A program made the translations under genes and the position numbers. Of a stretch of DNA of 33,157 nt, positions 23,526 through 30,314 are shown one piece after another. The stretch comes from an uncultured Collinsella sp. (GTDB lineage Bacteria; Actinomycetota; Coriobacteriia; Coriobacteriales; Coriobacteriaceae): positions 1 through 33,157 of the forward strand of contig CAAFEY010000179.1 in assembly GCA_900761995.1 (NCBI GenBank), given 5' to 3'. How positions within the stretch are numbered: the stretch's first letter is position 1; every line of letters starts with the position of its first letter. The notes beneath the pieces are model-generated. The model did no database searches. It was given only the letters and a program-made list of their open reading frames with translations, and was not told the DNA's origin.

Positions 23526-24341
23526 TTATTTATTTACATCGTAGCTGGAAACGGATGCGACAACGCGCGCAGCGTCCACATCGGACATTGCCTCGAACTT
23601 AACTTTCTCACCCGGCGCCCACGAAGAAGTGTCCGCATAGGTCTTCTCCGCTTTGATGTCATCTGCATCATAGAGAGCAAGTGTCAGGCTGACGTTAGAG
23701 AACGATATACCAGAGGTGTTCTCAACCACCGCCGTATACGTATACAGACCGTAACCGTCATCAGATTTTTCGAAATTTGCTCCCTGAATCAAACTGTTGA
23801 TGGCATCCTCATAGCGGGTCTTCTCTGCTACGGACTTTCCATTCTTAATTAAGTCGTTGAAATCATCCTCGTATTTCTCCCCGACTTCCAGCCCGTAATT
23901 ATCAACAAGCTTTTTGAGCTGCGCAGACCGCTTATCGTAGACCTTATTCCACTCTTCGTAATAATCCGAAGACGATTGCGAGTAATCCTCGGTCACTTTA
24001 AGCTGGTCATCAGGCAGATTCAGATACGTGATTACGTCCTGTTGCATCTTGGAATCCTTAAACCTAGCGTTCTTGAGTTCCTTGTCGTTCTTGATTTCGG
24101 CCTCACTAGCTTCCTGGATATTCTCGGTTGAATGAGGATCATCATCGTTTGCATTAGATTCAATGACGTCGGACCTTCTCTCAAACCCGGCAGCGATAAC
24201 ATTCATCGCCTTATCGTCGACATATTTCGACTTTGCAGCGTTTGTATCATTCTGTGAACAGGCCGAAATGAACCCCAGAGAACAGATGAGTAGTGCAAGC
24301 AAACCCATCATGGGCATCTTTTTAGTAATATTTCGCTTCAT
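23526..24341 (-). CDS. Lipoprotein with a C-terminal FxLYD-like domain
   Basis: 271 aa. A signal peptide with a lipobox (LLALLICSLGFISAC) puts the lipidated Cys at residue 28, so the protein is anchored on the outer face of the membrane. The middle region is charged and Lys/Asp-rich (EWNKVYDKRSAQLKKLVDNY), probably helical. The C-terminal 70 residues (YTYTAVVENTSGISFSNVSL, then TLALYDADDIKAEKTY and SWAPGEKVKFE) fit the FxLYD beta-sandwich found in Gram-positive surface proteins. ATG 24341 follows AAGGGAAA. It leads a three-gene group with the DUF4230 and 353-aa genes. Function unknown. Confidence 0.82.
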   Translation of the reverse strand: MKRNITKKMPMMGLLALLICSLGFISACSQNDTNAAKSKYVDDKAMNVIAAGFERRSDVIESNANDDDPHSTENIQEASEAEIKNDKELKNARFKDSKMQQDVITYLNLPDDQLKVTEDYSQSSSDYYEEWNKVYDKRSAQLKKLVDNYGLEVGEKYEDDFNDLIKNGKSVAEKTRYEDAINSLIQGANFEKSDDGYGLYTYTAVVENTSGISFSNVSLTLALYDADDIKAEKTYADTSSWAPGEKVKFEAMSDVDAARVVASVSSYDVNK

Positions 24342-24502
24342 GACTATTTCCCTTCGATTGACGTTGCGACTCATAGCCCCTCATCAAAAAGCAGACGAAT
24401 TGACAACGCGGTGGCACTATTTGATTCAAGGGCGTGAACTGGATAAACATCGAGGGAAGGAGTGGGCCCTGTGCAATAAACTCCCCTCGTCAAAATGTCT
24501 AG

Positions 24503-25138
24503 CTAAAGAGGATGGGCAGACGGCGAACGGTCATATCCGTTCGCGTCCGCCCGTCTCCAACGATCAAACGTCGATGCGCTAACGTTCAAAAGCATTGCGG
24601 CCTCTTGCCTCGTAACCTCACCCCCTTCGAATGATTTGATGACATCGCGGTAGCTATCCGGACGTTCGAGCGTCGGTCTCCCAAATCTCACACCCCGCAG
24701 ACGCGCCGACGCGATACCCTCCGCCTGGCGCTGCTTTATGTTTTCGCGCTCCACCTGAGCCACGTAGCTCAAAACCTGAAGCACTAGGTCGGCAATAAAA
24801 GTCCCCGTAATTCCATTGGGTTGTTCGCGTGTATCAAGCAATGGCATATCGAGTACCACGATGGCAACGCGTTTGTCCGTCGTTAAACGACGCCATTCAT
24901 CGAGAACTTCCCGGTAGTCGCGACCCAATCGGTCGATACTCTTAATCACCAGAACGTCCCCTTCGCGCAGACGACGAAGAAGACGCTGGTACTGAGGACG
25001 CCTGAAGTCCTTTCCACTCGCTTTGTCAGCATAGATCAAATTCATTTGGACCGGAAACCGCTCCAGCGCATCCAGTTGGCGATCCAGGTTCTGATCTGCT
25101 GACGAAACTCGAGCATACCCATAGATTCTGTTTTTCAT
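24503..25138 (-). CDS. Serine recombinase of the resolvase/invertase family
   Basis: 211 aa. The N-terminal catalytic domain begins IYGYARVSSADQNLDRQLDAL, with Arg10 and nucleophile Ser12. GDVLVIKSIDRLGRDYREVL holds the conserved Arg residues, followed by the long E-helix (QVERENIKQRQAEGIASARL) and RGVRFGRPTL. A C-terminal HTH (about 180-205, TRQEAAMLLNVSASTFDRWR) binds the crossover site. The length fits small resolvases and Pin/Hin-like invertases, not large serine integrases. ATG 25138 has only a weak GGGG. No partner transposase is present, so site-specific inversion or resolution nearby is the likely role (inference). Confidence 0.9.
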   Translation of the reverse strand: MKNRIYGYARVSSADQNLDRQLDALERFPVQMNLIYADKASGKDFRRPQYQRLLRRLREGDVLVIKSIDRLGRDYREVLDEWRRLTTDKRVAIVVLDMPLLDTREQPNGITGTFIADLVLQVLSYVAQVERENIKQRQAEGIASARLRGVRFGRPTLERPDSYRDVIKSFEGGEVTRQEAAMLLNVSASTFDRWRRADANGYDRSPSAHPL

Positions 25139-25216
25139 GATTGCCCCTATCAGCCGCACGATGGCAGCTTCAGCTCATCTGAGAGCCCACTCACAATAGG
25201 GCGTGCAAATTTCGCG

Positions 25217-25233
25217 AATGGGTTGAACCCATT
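25217..25233. promoter_or_regulatory. Palindrome upstream of the recombinase gene
   Basis: AATGGGTT-G-AACCCATT, 8-bp arms, 79 bp upstream of the recombinase start. It could be the recombinase's operator or core site. No second identical copy was spotted in the window. Confidence 0.4.
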
Positions 25234-25302
25234 TTCGGGCTCCACCGTAAGCTATTCAAGCACCGCTTCGATAACGCACGACGCCAACCTGATACTTTGA
25301 AA

Positions 25303-25352
25303 TGGAGTTAATCGTTTTTACCTGGAATTAACTAGAATAAAATGAAGTTAAC
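25303..25352 (+). promoter_or_regulatory. Three direct repeats, TGRARTTAAY, 20-bp period, upstream of ATPase 1
   Basis: TGGAGTTAAT at 25303, TGGAATTAAC at 25323 and TGAAGTTAAC at 25343 start exactly 20 bp apart, so they lie on the same DNA face. The last ends 23 bp before the ATPase start, overlapping the expected promoter. Probably a tandem operator. Confidence 0.6.
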
Positions 25353-25375
25353 CCGAGACGCTAAAGGAGGGCATA

Positions 25376-26476
25376 GTGGAATACCTCGAAAACCCGTTTA
25401 CCCCCAGTTTTGGTGAGGTTCCTGCCCATCTCGCTGGTAGACAACAGATTATTCGGGATTTAGACCGTGCCTTCTTGAGCCAGCGCAGGCGCCCAGAATT
25501 GACCTCGATCTTCTCAGGCGCGCGTGGAACCGGTAAAACTGCTCTCATGTCATCGCTTGCGACAAGGGCGGAATCCCACGGCTGGATAGCCGTAAAGACG
25601 ACCGCGCTCCCGGGAATGCTTGAGGAAATCGAGTTCGGGGCGAAACGTGCTGCCGGCCATCTTATCGACCCGTCTAACCACTTCGAAGTCACCGGTCTCG
25701 GAATTGCACCGCTCGGCAGCATCGAGGTCAATCGCGTTCGCGATGCCTCAACCTGGCGTTATCGCATGAGCGACATCATCGACCAGCTCAACGGGGCCGG
25801 TACCGGTCTGCTCGTCACGGTTGACGAGGTAGACCCGACACTCGACGAGATGATTCAGCTCGCAGCGACGTATCAGCACTTTGTGACCGATGGGAAACGC
25901 GTCGCGCTGCTCATGGCGGGGCTTCCCAACAACGTCTCGACGTTGCTGAACCACAAGACGGTCTCGTTCCTTCGCCGCGCCCAACAATATCATCTGGGTC
26001 GCATTGCCGACTATGACGTACGCGAGGCCTTGATTCGCACAATCCAGGAAAACGATCGCCTGGCAGATGCTGGGGGAATCGATAGAGCCGTTCGCTCGAT
26101 CTCTGGTTTTCCCTTCCTATTGCAACTCGTAGGCTACCGTGCCTGGGATCTCACAAGCAATTCGAAGGAAATCTCGTCACGCGACTTTGACCTGGGAATC
26201 AAAATCGCGCGCGACGAGATGGACGACCGAATCCTCGCGGCAACTTATCGGGAACTCACGGCAGAGGACAGGCGATTCCTCATCGCCATGCTCGATGACG
26301 AGGAAGAGTCCGCCACCGCTGACCTTGTCGAGCGCCTTAAGCGTTCGCCGCAGCAGGTCTCCCGCTACCGACGCCGCATGATAGACGCCGGCATCATCGG
26401 GGAGCGAGGACGAGGGCTCGTCGCATTTGAATTGCCATTCTTCCGCGACTATCTCGCAGCTCAATGCGTGAAATAG
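25376..26476 (+). CDS. AAA+ (ORC/Cdc6-like) ATP-binding protein, ATPase 1
   Basis: 366 aa. It opens with NPFTPSFGEVPAHLAGRQQIIRDL, the zone-and-box-II pattern of AAA_16/ORC-like ATPases. Walker A is GARGTGKT (48-55), Walker B LLVTVDE (Asp150-Glu151), sensor 1 region LLMAGLPNN, then SFLRRAQQYHLGRI and GFPFLLQLVGYRAW. The last 80 residues (DRRFLIAML, then PQQVSRYRRRMIDAGIIGER) look like a winged helix. GTG 25376 has AAAGGAGG five bases upstream. It is a clear paralogue of the protein at 29024-30142, sharing box order and the FLRRAQQ motif. Function is unknown; an ATP-dependent DNA-binding regulator is the best guess. Confidence 0.85.
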   Translation: MEYLENPFTPSFGEVPAHLAGRQQIIRDLDRAFLSQRRRPELTSIFSGARGTGKTALMSSLATRAESHGWIAVKTTALPGMLEEIEFGAKRAAGHLIDPSNHFEVTGLGIAPLGSIEVNRVRDASTWRYRMSDIIDQLNGAGTGLLVTVDEVDPTLDEMIQLAATYQHFVTDGKRVALLMAGLPNNVSTLLNHKTVSFLRRAQQYHLGRIADYDVREALIRTIQENDRLADAGGIDRAVRSISGFPFLLQLVGYRAWDLTSNSKEISSRDFDLGIKIARDEMDDRILAATYRELTAEDRRFLIAMLDDEEESATADLVERLKRSPQQVSRYRRRMIDAGIIGERGRGLVAFELPFFRDYLAAQCVK

Positions 26477-26481
26477 GTATC

Positions 26482-26514
26482 AATGCGACAAAGGGACTGT
26501 CCCTTTGTCGCATT
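26482..26514. terminator. Palindromic hairpin between convergent ATPase 1 and uvrA2
   Basis: AATGCGACAAAGGGAC-T-GTCCCTTTGTCGCATT: 16-bp perfect arms. It starts six bases after the ATPase 1 stop and ends four bases before the uvrA2 stop. Same family as 21517-21551, with a G-C to A-T pair swap in the stem. Probably terminates both genes. Confidence 0.75.
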
Positions 26515-26517
26515 CGG

Positions 26518-29010
26518 TTATAGATAACGTCCGGTAATGCTCTTGGAGCAGGCCGCGATGTCCCCCGGCGTGCCGGTGCAGACGATTTGCCCGCCGGCGT
26601 CGCCACCGCCCGGGCCCATGTCGATCACGTAATCGGCGTTACGGATAAGGTCGAGGTCGTGCTCGATCACGATAACCGTGGCGCCCTTGGCAACAAGGCC
26701 GTCGAACACACTCAGCAACACCTGAACATCGAGCGGATGCAGGCCGATCGTAGGCTCGTCGAATACGAATACGGCATCGTCCTGCACGCGGCCCATCTCG
26801 CTCGCAAGCTTAAGGCGCTGCGCCTCGCCACCCGAAAGCGCCGGCGTGGGCTCACCAAGCGTGAGATAACCCAAGCCCAGGTCGTGCAAGGTCTGTAAAC
26901 GCACCTGAACCTTCTTGAGTCCCAGTGTGGCGTCGATAGCCTCGTCCACACTCATGTCCATGAGCTGCGGCAACGTAAGCAGGCTCCCGTCCTTGCCCTC
27001 GCGATGGATACGCGAAGCCACGTCTGCATAACGCGAACCGCGACATGCCGGGCAGACGATCTCGACATCGGGCAAAAACTGCACGTCGAGCGATATCGAT
27101 CCCGTGCCGTCGCACGTAGGGCAGCGCAAGGCGCCGGTGTTGTAGCTAAAGGCGCCTGCCTTGTAGCCGGCTGCCTTGGCCTCAGACGTACGGGCGAAGG
27201 CGCGGCGCAGCTCGTCATGGATGTCGGCATAAGTCGCCACCGTCGAGCGCACGTTGGCGCCGATGGGCGTGGCGTCAATCAGGTTGGCGCGTGCGATGCC
27301 CTCGGCGTCGACCCAGCGCACATGGCTTGGCAGGCGCGCGCCAGTTGCCTGAGCCTTGAGTGCAGGGATGAGCGTCTCGAGCACCAGGGTTGTCTTGCCC
27401 GAACCCGAAACGCCCGTCACCGTGACAAGGCGACCGCGCGGTATATCGACTTCGAGCGGTTTGACGGTATGGATGACATCGGTCGCCATGCGGATATGGC
27501 CTTGATCGAACATTTCGTCGTCAGCCACCCGCGGGCGCAAACGCTTGGGGTCTGCGCGCAAAAACGGTGCGATGCGGCTGCCCTGCGATTGTTCGACCTC
27601 GTCAACCGTACCAGCGGCGATCACATTGCCGCCGCCTGCTCCGGCAACGGGGCCCATCTCAACCAGATAATCAGCCTCCGCCAACACGCGCGTATCGTGG
27701 TCGACAACAACCACGGTGTTGCCGTCGCCCACCAGGTCGCGCATCACACCCACCAAGCCGTCGACATTGGCAGGATGCAGGCCAATTGAGGGCTCGTCCA
27801 GTACATAAAGCACACCCGTCGATCGGTTGCGCACCACGCGGGCGAGCTGCACGCGCTGACGCTCACCCGTGGAGAGCGTGGCACCGGCGCGATCGAGCGA
27901 AAGGTAATCGAGACCCAGGTCGACCAGACGACGAGCCGTGCCCAAAAACGAATCGCAGATATCCGCTGCCATGGGCCGCATCTCGGGCGGCAAGGATGCG
28001 GGCACCCCGCGCACCCACTCAATCGCATCACCAAGCGTCATGGCCGCCGCCTGTGACAGATTGATACCGCGCACCTGGGGCTGGCGCGCAGCCTCGGAGA
28101 GACGCGTACCGTCGCAATCACGGCATGGGCCCTCGCGCAAAAAGCGCGCAACGCGTTTTAAGCCCTTATCGTCCTTGACCTTGGCGAGCGCATTCTCGAC
28201 GGTATAGACGGCGTTGTAATAGGTGAAGTCGAGCGGCGTGGCACCCTCGCCGTTTTTGGGAACGTAAAGAATGTGCTTCTTAACCGCCGGGCCGTGGAAC
28301 ACGATGTCGCGCTCTTGAGGCGTGAGCTGGTTAAACGGCACGTCGGTACGCACGCCCATCTCGCCGGCCACTTGCTTCATCAGATCCCACATGAGCGTAC
28401 CCCAGGGAAGCACTGCGCCCTCGTTGATGGTCTTTGACTCGTCGGGCACCAGGCTCGCCTCGTCCACCTCGCGCATGACACCGGTGCCGCCGCAGGTAGG
28501 GCACGCACCACCGCTATTGAAAGCCAAATCCTCGGCACTCGGCGCGTAGAACTCGCGGCCGCACGTCGGACACGTGAGCGACAGGCCTGCGGCCACGTTA
28601 AGGCTCGGCTCCAAACGCGCCCCGCAATGCGGGCATACGTGATGGGCGCAACGGCTAAAGAGCAGACGCAGGCTATTGTTGAGCTCGGTCATGGTGCCAA
28701 AGGTAGAACGCACGCCCGGCACGCTGGGGCGCTGATGCAATGCGAGCGCCGCCGGCACGTGCAGCACCTCGTCCACCTGGGCATGTTCGGCCTGCGTTAG
28801 ACGACGGCGGGTATAGGTGCTTAGCGCCTCCAGGTAGCGACGCGAGCCCTCGGCATAAAGAACCCCCAGCGCCAGCGAACTCTTGCCCGAACCCGACACG
28901 CCGGCAATACCCACGAGCTTTCCCAGCGGAATATCGATATCGATGTCCTTGAGGTTATGTACACGCGCGCCACGCACCTCGATAGCCCGCGGGCTCATCT
29001 TCTGTTCCAT
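26518..29010 (-). CDS. UvrA2-type excinuclease-like ABC ATPase (no UvrB-binding domain)
   Basis: About 830 aa with two ABC modules. The first Walker A is GVSGSGKSSL near residue 36 and its signature is LSTGERQRVQLA; the second has GVSGSGKTTL and LSGGEAQRLKLA. Zinc-finger Cys pairs are retained (CPHCGARL/CPTCGREF, CPTCGGTG, CPTCDGTGSIS/CPACRGSR), as are two LDEPSIGLHP/FDEPTIGLHP Walker B blocks. Canonical UvrA has about 940 residues; the segment between the first zinc finger and the rest is too short for the UvrB-binding domain, as in UvrA2/DrrC-like proteins linked to DNA-damaging-drug tolerance. Start is 29010 or the ATG at 29031, which overlaps the ATPase 2 stop; either implies coupling. 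Confidence 0.87.
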   Translation of the reverse strand: MEQKMSPRAIEVRGARVHNLKDIDIDIPLGKLVGIAGVSGSGKSSLALGVLYAEGSRRYLEALSTYTRRRLTQAEHAQVDEVLHVPAALALHQRPSVPGVRSTFGTMTELNNSLRLLFSRCAHHVCPHCGARLEPSLNVAAGLSLTCPTCGREFYAPSAEDLAFNSGGACPTCGGTGVMREVDEASLVPDESKTINEGAVLPWGTLMWDLMKQVAGEMGVRTDVPFNQLTPQERDIVFHGPAVKKHILYVPKNGEGATPLDFTYYNAVYTVENALAKVKDDKGLKRVARFLREGPCRDCDGTRLSEAARQPQVRGINLSQAAAMTLGDAIEWVRGVPASLPPEMRPMAADICDSFLGTARRLVDLGLDYLSLDRAGATLSTGERQRVQLARVVRNRSTGVLYVLDEPSIGLHPANVDGLVGVMRDLVGDGNTVVVVDHDTRVLAEADYLVEMGPVAGAGGGNVIAAGTVDEVEQSQGSRIAPFLRADPKRLRPRVADDEMFDQGHIRMATDVIHTVKPLEVDIPRGRLVTVTGVSGSGKTTLVLETLIPALKAQATGARLPSHVRWVDAEGIARANLIDATPIGANVRSTVATYADIHDELRRAFARTSEAKAAGYKAGAFSYNTGALRCPTCDGTGSISLDVQFLPDVEIVCPACRGSRYADVASRIHREGKDGSLLTLPQLMDMSVDEAIDATLGLKKVQVRLQTLHDLGLGYLTLGEPTPALSGGEAQRLKLASEMGRVQDDAVFVFDEPTIGLHPLDVQVLLSVFDGLVAKGATVIVIEHDLDLIRNADYVIDMGPGGGDAGGQIVCTGTPGDIAACSKSITGRYL

Positions 29011-29023
29011 CACCTTTATCACC

Positions 29024-30142
29024 CTACTCATGCCATAAAATGCGATCTCGAATGTACGCGCCCAGCATGGGCACGGTAAACCGGACGAGGCCGTATCCGG
29101 CAGCCTCGATGACTCGCTCGCGAATCAAGCTTGCGCGATATTTACTCGCCCAGCTCTGGGTGCGATCGCAACGCTCAATGATATCCGCCATGCGCGTCGG
29201 CTTACCCTCGTCAGCAGCCATGGCCTCGATAAAGAGGCGTTGCGGACTGCGCAACCCGTAATACAGGGGCGCGTCGACCGCTTCATAGAACTCGGAGACG
29301 GCATCGGCGTAGCCAGCCTCGACATCGCACACTTCAATGACCTGCGAGTCACGCCGAACGGCAGACCGCCACATGTAATATCCCACCAGCTGAACCATAT
29401 AGGGATGCCCCATGCTCTTGTGTGCCGCAAGGTCCGCCGTCCCCGCGTCAACGTAAAGACCAGCGTTTTTGACCGTCTGGATATATGAATCGCGCACCTC
29501 GGGCAAGGAAATCGCCCCCAGCGTACGCTGCTGGGCACGCCGCAAAAACGTCACGCTCGGCTCTTCGAGCAGATCGTCAACCATACTGGGTAAGCCGGCA
29601 AACACCAGCGCAAGACCACGCTGGTCGCTATCGGGCAAGCCCGTGGCATCCTGGTCTCCGAGCACCTGCTGATAGAGAACGGCAAGAGCCGCCAGTTCCT
29701 CGATAGACGCCGATTGTGCCTCGTCAATCGCAAACAGTATGCCCTTGCCTGGACCGAGCCTCTTGAGGCGCTCGTTGACCAGCCCTCGCAACGTCTCGCC
29801 CTTTGCTCGCGCCGCCTCGACCGACATCCGACCAAACGACGGACCGAACTCCATTGACGTCACAACGGGTTTATTCGAGCGAAGCGCATCGGCCAAGCGG
29901 TCGCATAAGCCAAGCGACGCGGAATCGGAGACAACCGCCCATCCGCGCTCGCTGGCTAGACGTTGCAGCTCCCGCAGGAGAACCGTCTTGCCGCAGCCGC
30001 GATTTCCCGTAATGAGCATGAGCCTGCCCGGCGCTCCAGCGCCGTTGTCGAGTCCTTCCTCAAAATCTTCGATGACCGACTCGCGGCCGATGAGTATCGG
30101 GGGCCGCTTGCCGGCAGTGGGCTTAAAGGGATTTGGATTCAT
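29024..30142 (-). CDS. AAA+ (ORC/Cdc6-like) ATP-binding protein, ATPase 2
   Basis: 372 aa. It has NPFKPTAGKRPPILIGRESVI at the start, Walker A GNRGCGKT (46-53), Walker B ILFAIDE (Asp140-Glu141), sensor region LVFAGLPSM, then VTFLRRAQQRTLGAI and GHPYMVQLVGYYMW. The C-terminal region (QRLFIEAMAAD, then SWASKYRASLIRERVIEAAG) looks winged-helix-like. It is paralogous to ATPase 1. GAGGAG lies six bases before ATG 30142. The stop overlaps or nearly abuts the uvrA2 start on the same strand, so the two are coupled and may act together. Two exact 14-bp repeats upstream suggest specific regulation, perhaps by itself. Confidence 0.85.
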   Translation of the reverse strand: MNPNPFKPTAGKRPPILIGRESVIEDFEEGLDNGAGAPGRLMLITGNRGCGKTVLLRELQRLASERGWAVVSDSASLGLCDRLADALRSNKPVVTSMEFGPSFGRMSVEAARAKGETLRGLVNERLKRLGPGKGILFAIDEAQSASIEELAALAVLYQQVLGDQDATGLPDSDQRGLALVFAGLPSMVDDLLEEPSVTFLRRAQQRTLGAISLPEVRDSYIQTVKNAGLYVDAGTADLAAHKSMGHPYMVQLVGYYMWRSAVRRDSQVIEVCDVEAGYADAVSEFYEAVDAPLYYGLRSPQRLFIEAMAADEGKPTRMADIIERCDRTQSWASKYRASLIRERVIEAAGYGLVRFTVPMLGAYIRDRILWHE

Positions 30143-30175
30143 GTCGGACTCCTCGGATTGGCAAACCCTGGCAAT

Positions 30176-30209
30176 AGTTATACCAACTTGTACCGAGTTA
30201 TACCAACTT
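30176..30209 (-). promoter_or_regulatory. Two exact 14-bp direct repeats, 20-bp period, upstream of ATPase 2
   Basis: AGTTATACCAACTT occurs at 30176-30189 and 30196-30209 (AAGTTGGTATAACT in gene orientation), starting 20 bp apart, 34 bp upstream of the ATPase 2 start. Same period as the repeats upstream of ATPase 1. Probably an operator over the promoter. Confidence 0.6.
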
Positions 30210-30210
30210 A

Positions 30211-30314
30211 ATCTGACAAAGGGACTGACAATTTGTCACGCTGGCACCAAAACCAATTTGTCAAGGGCTAGAGGACCAGAAAACCTACCATTTCTACCCC
30301 GTCCCCTAATGGCA
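30211..30314. repeat. Dispersed intergenic repeat, copy 2 (inverted relative to copy 1)
   Basis: 30285-30314 is the exact reverse complement of 21445-21474. On the minus strand similarity then continues through CTCTAGCCCTTGACAAA to CAGTCCCTTTGTC. The hairpin end here is degenerate (TGACAAA...TTTGTCA). The copy overlaps the end of the Tet(M)-like gene and supplies its stop codon. Confidence 0.78.

Noticed and set aside
24377..24502. Small plus-strand gene (part of a 139-aa frame) between the lipoprotein and recombinase genes
   Set aside because: It overlaps both neighbours on the other strand, has no binding site, and its translation is not protein-like.
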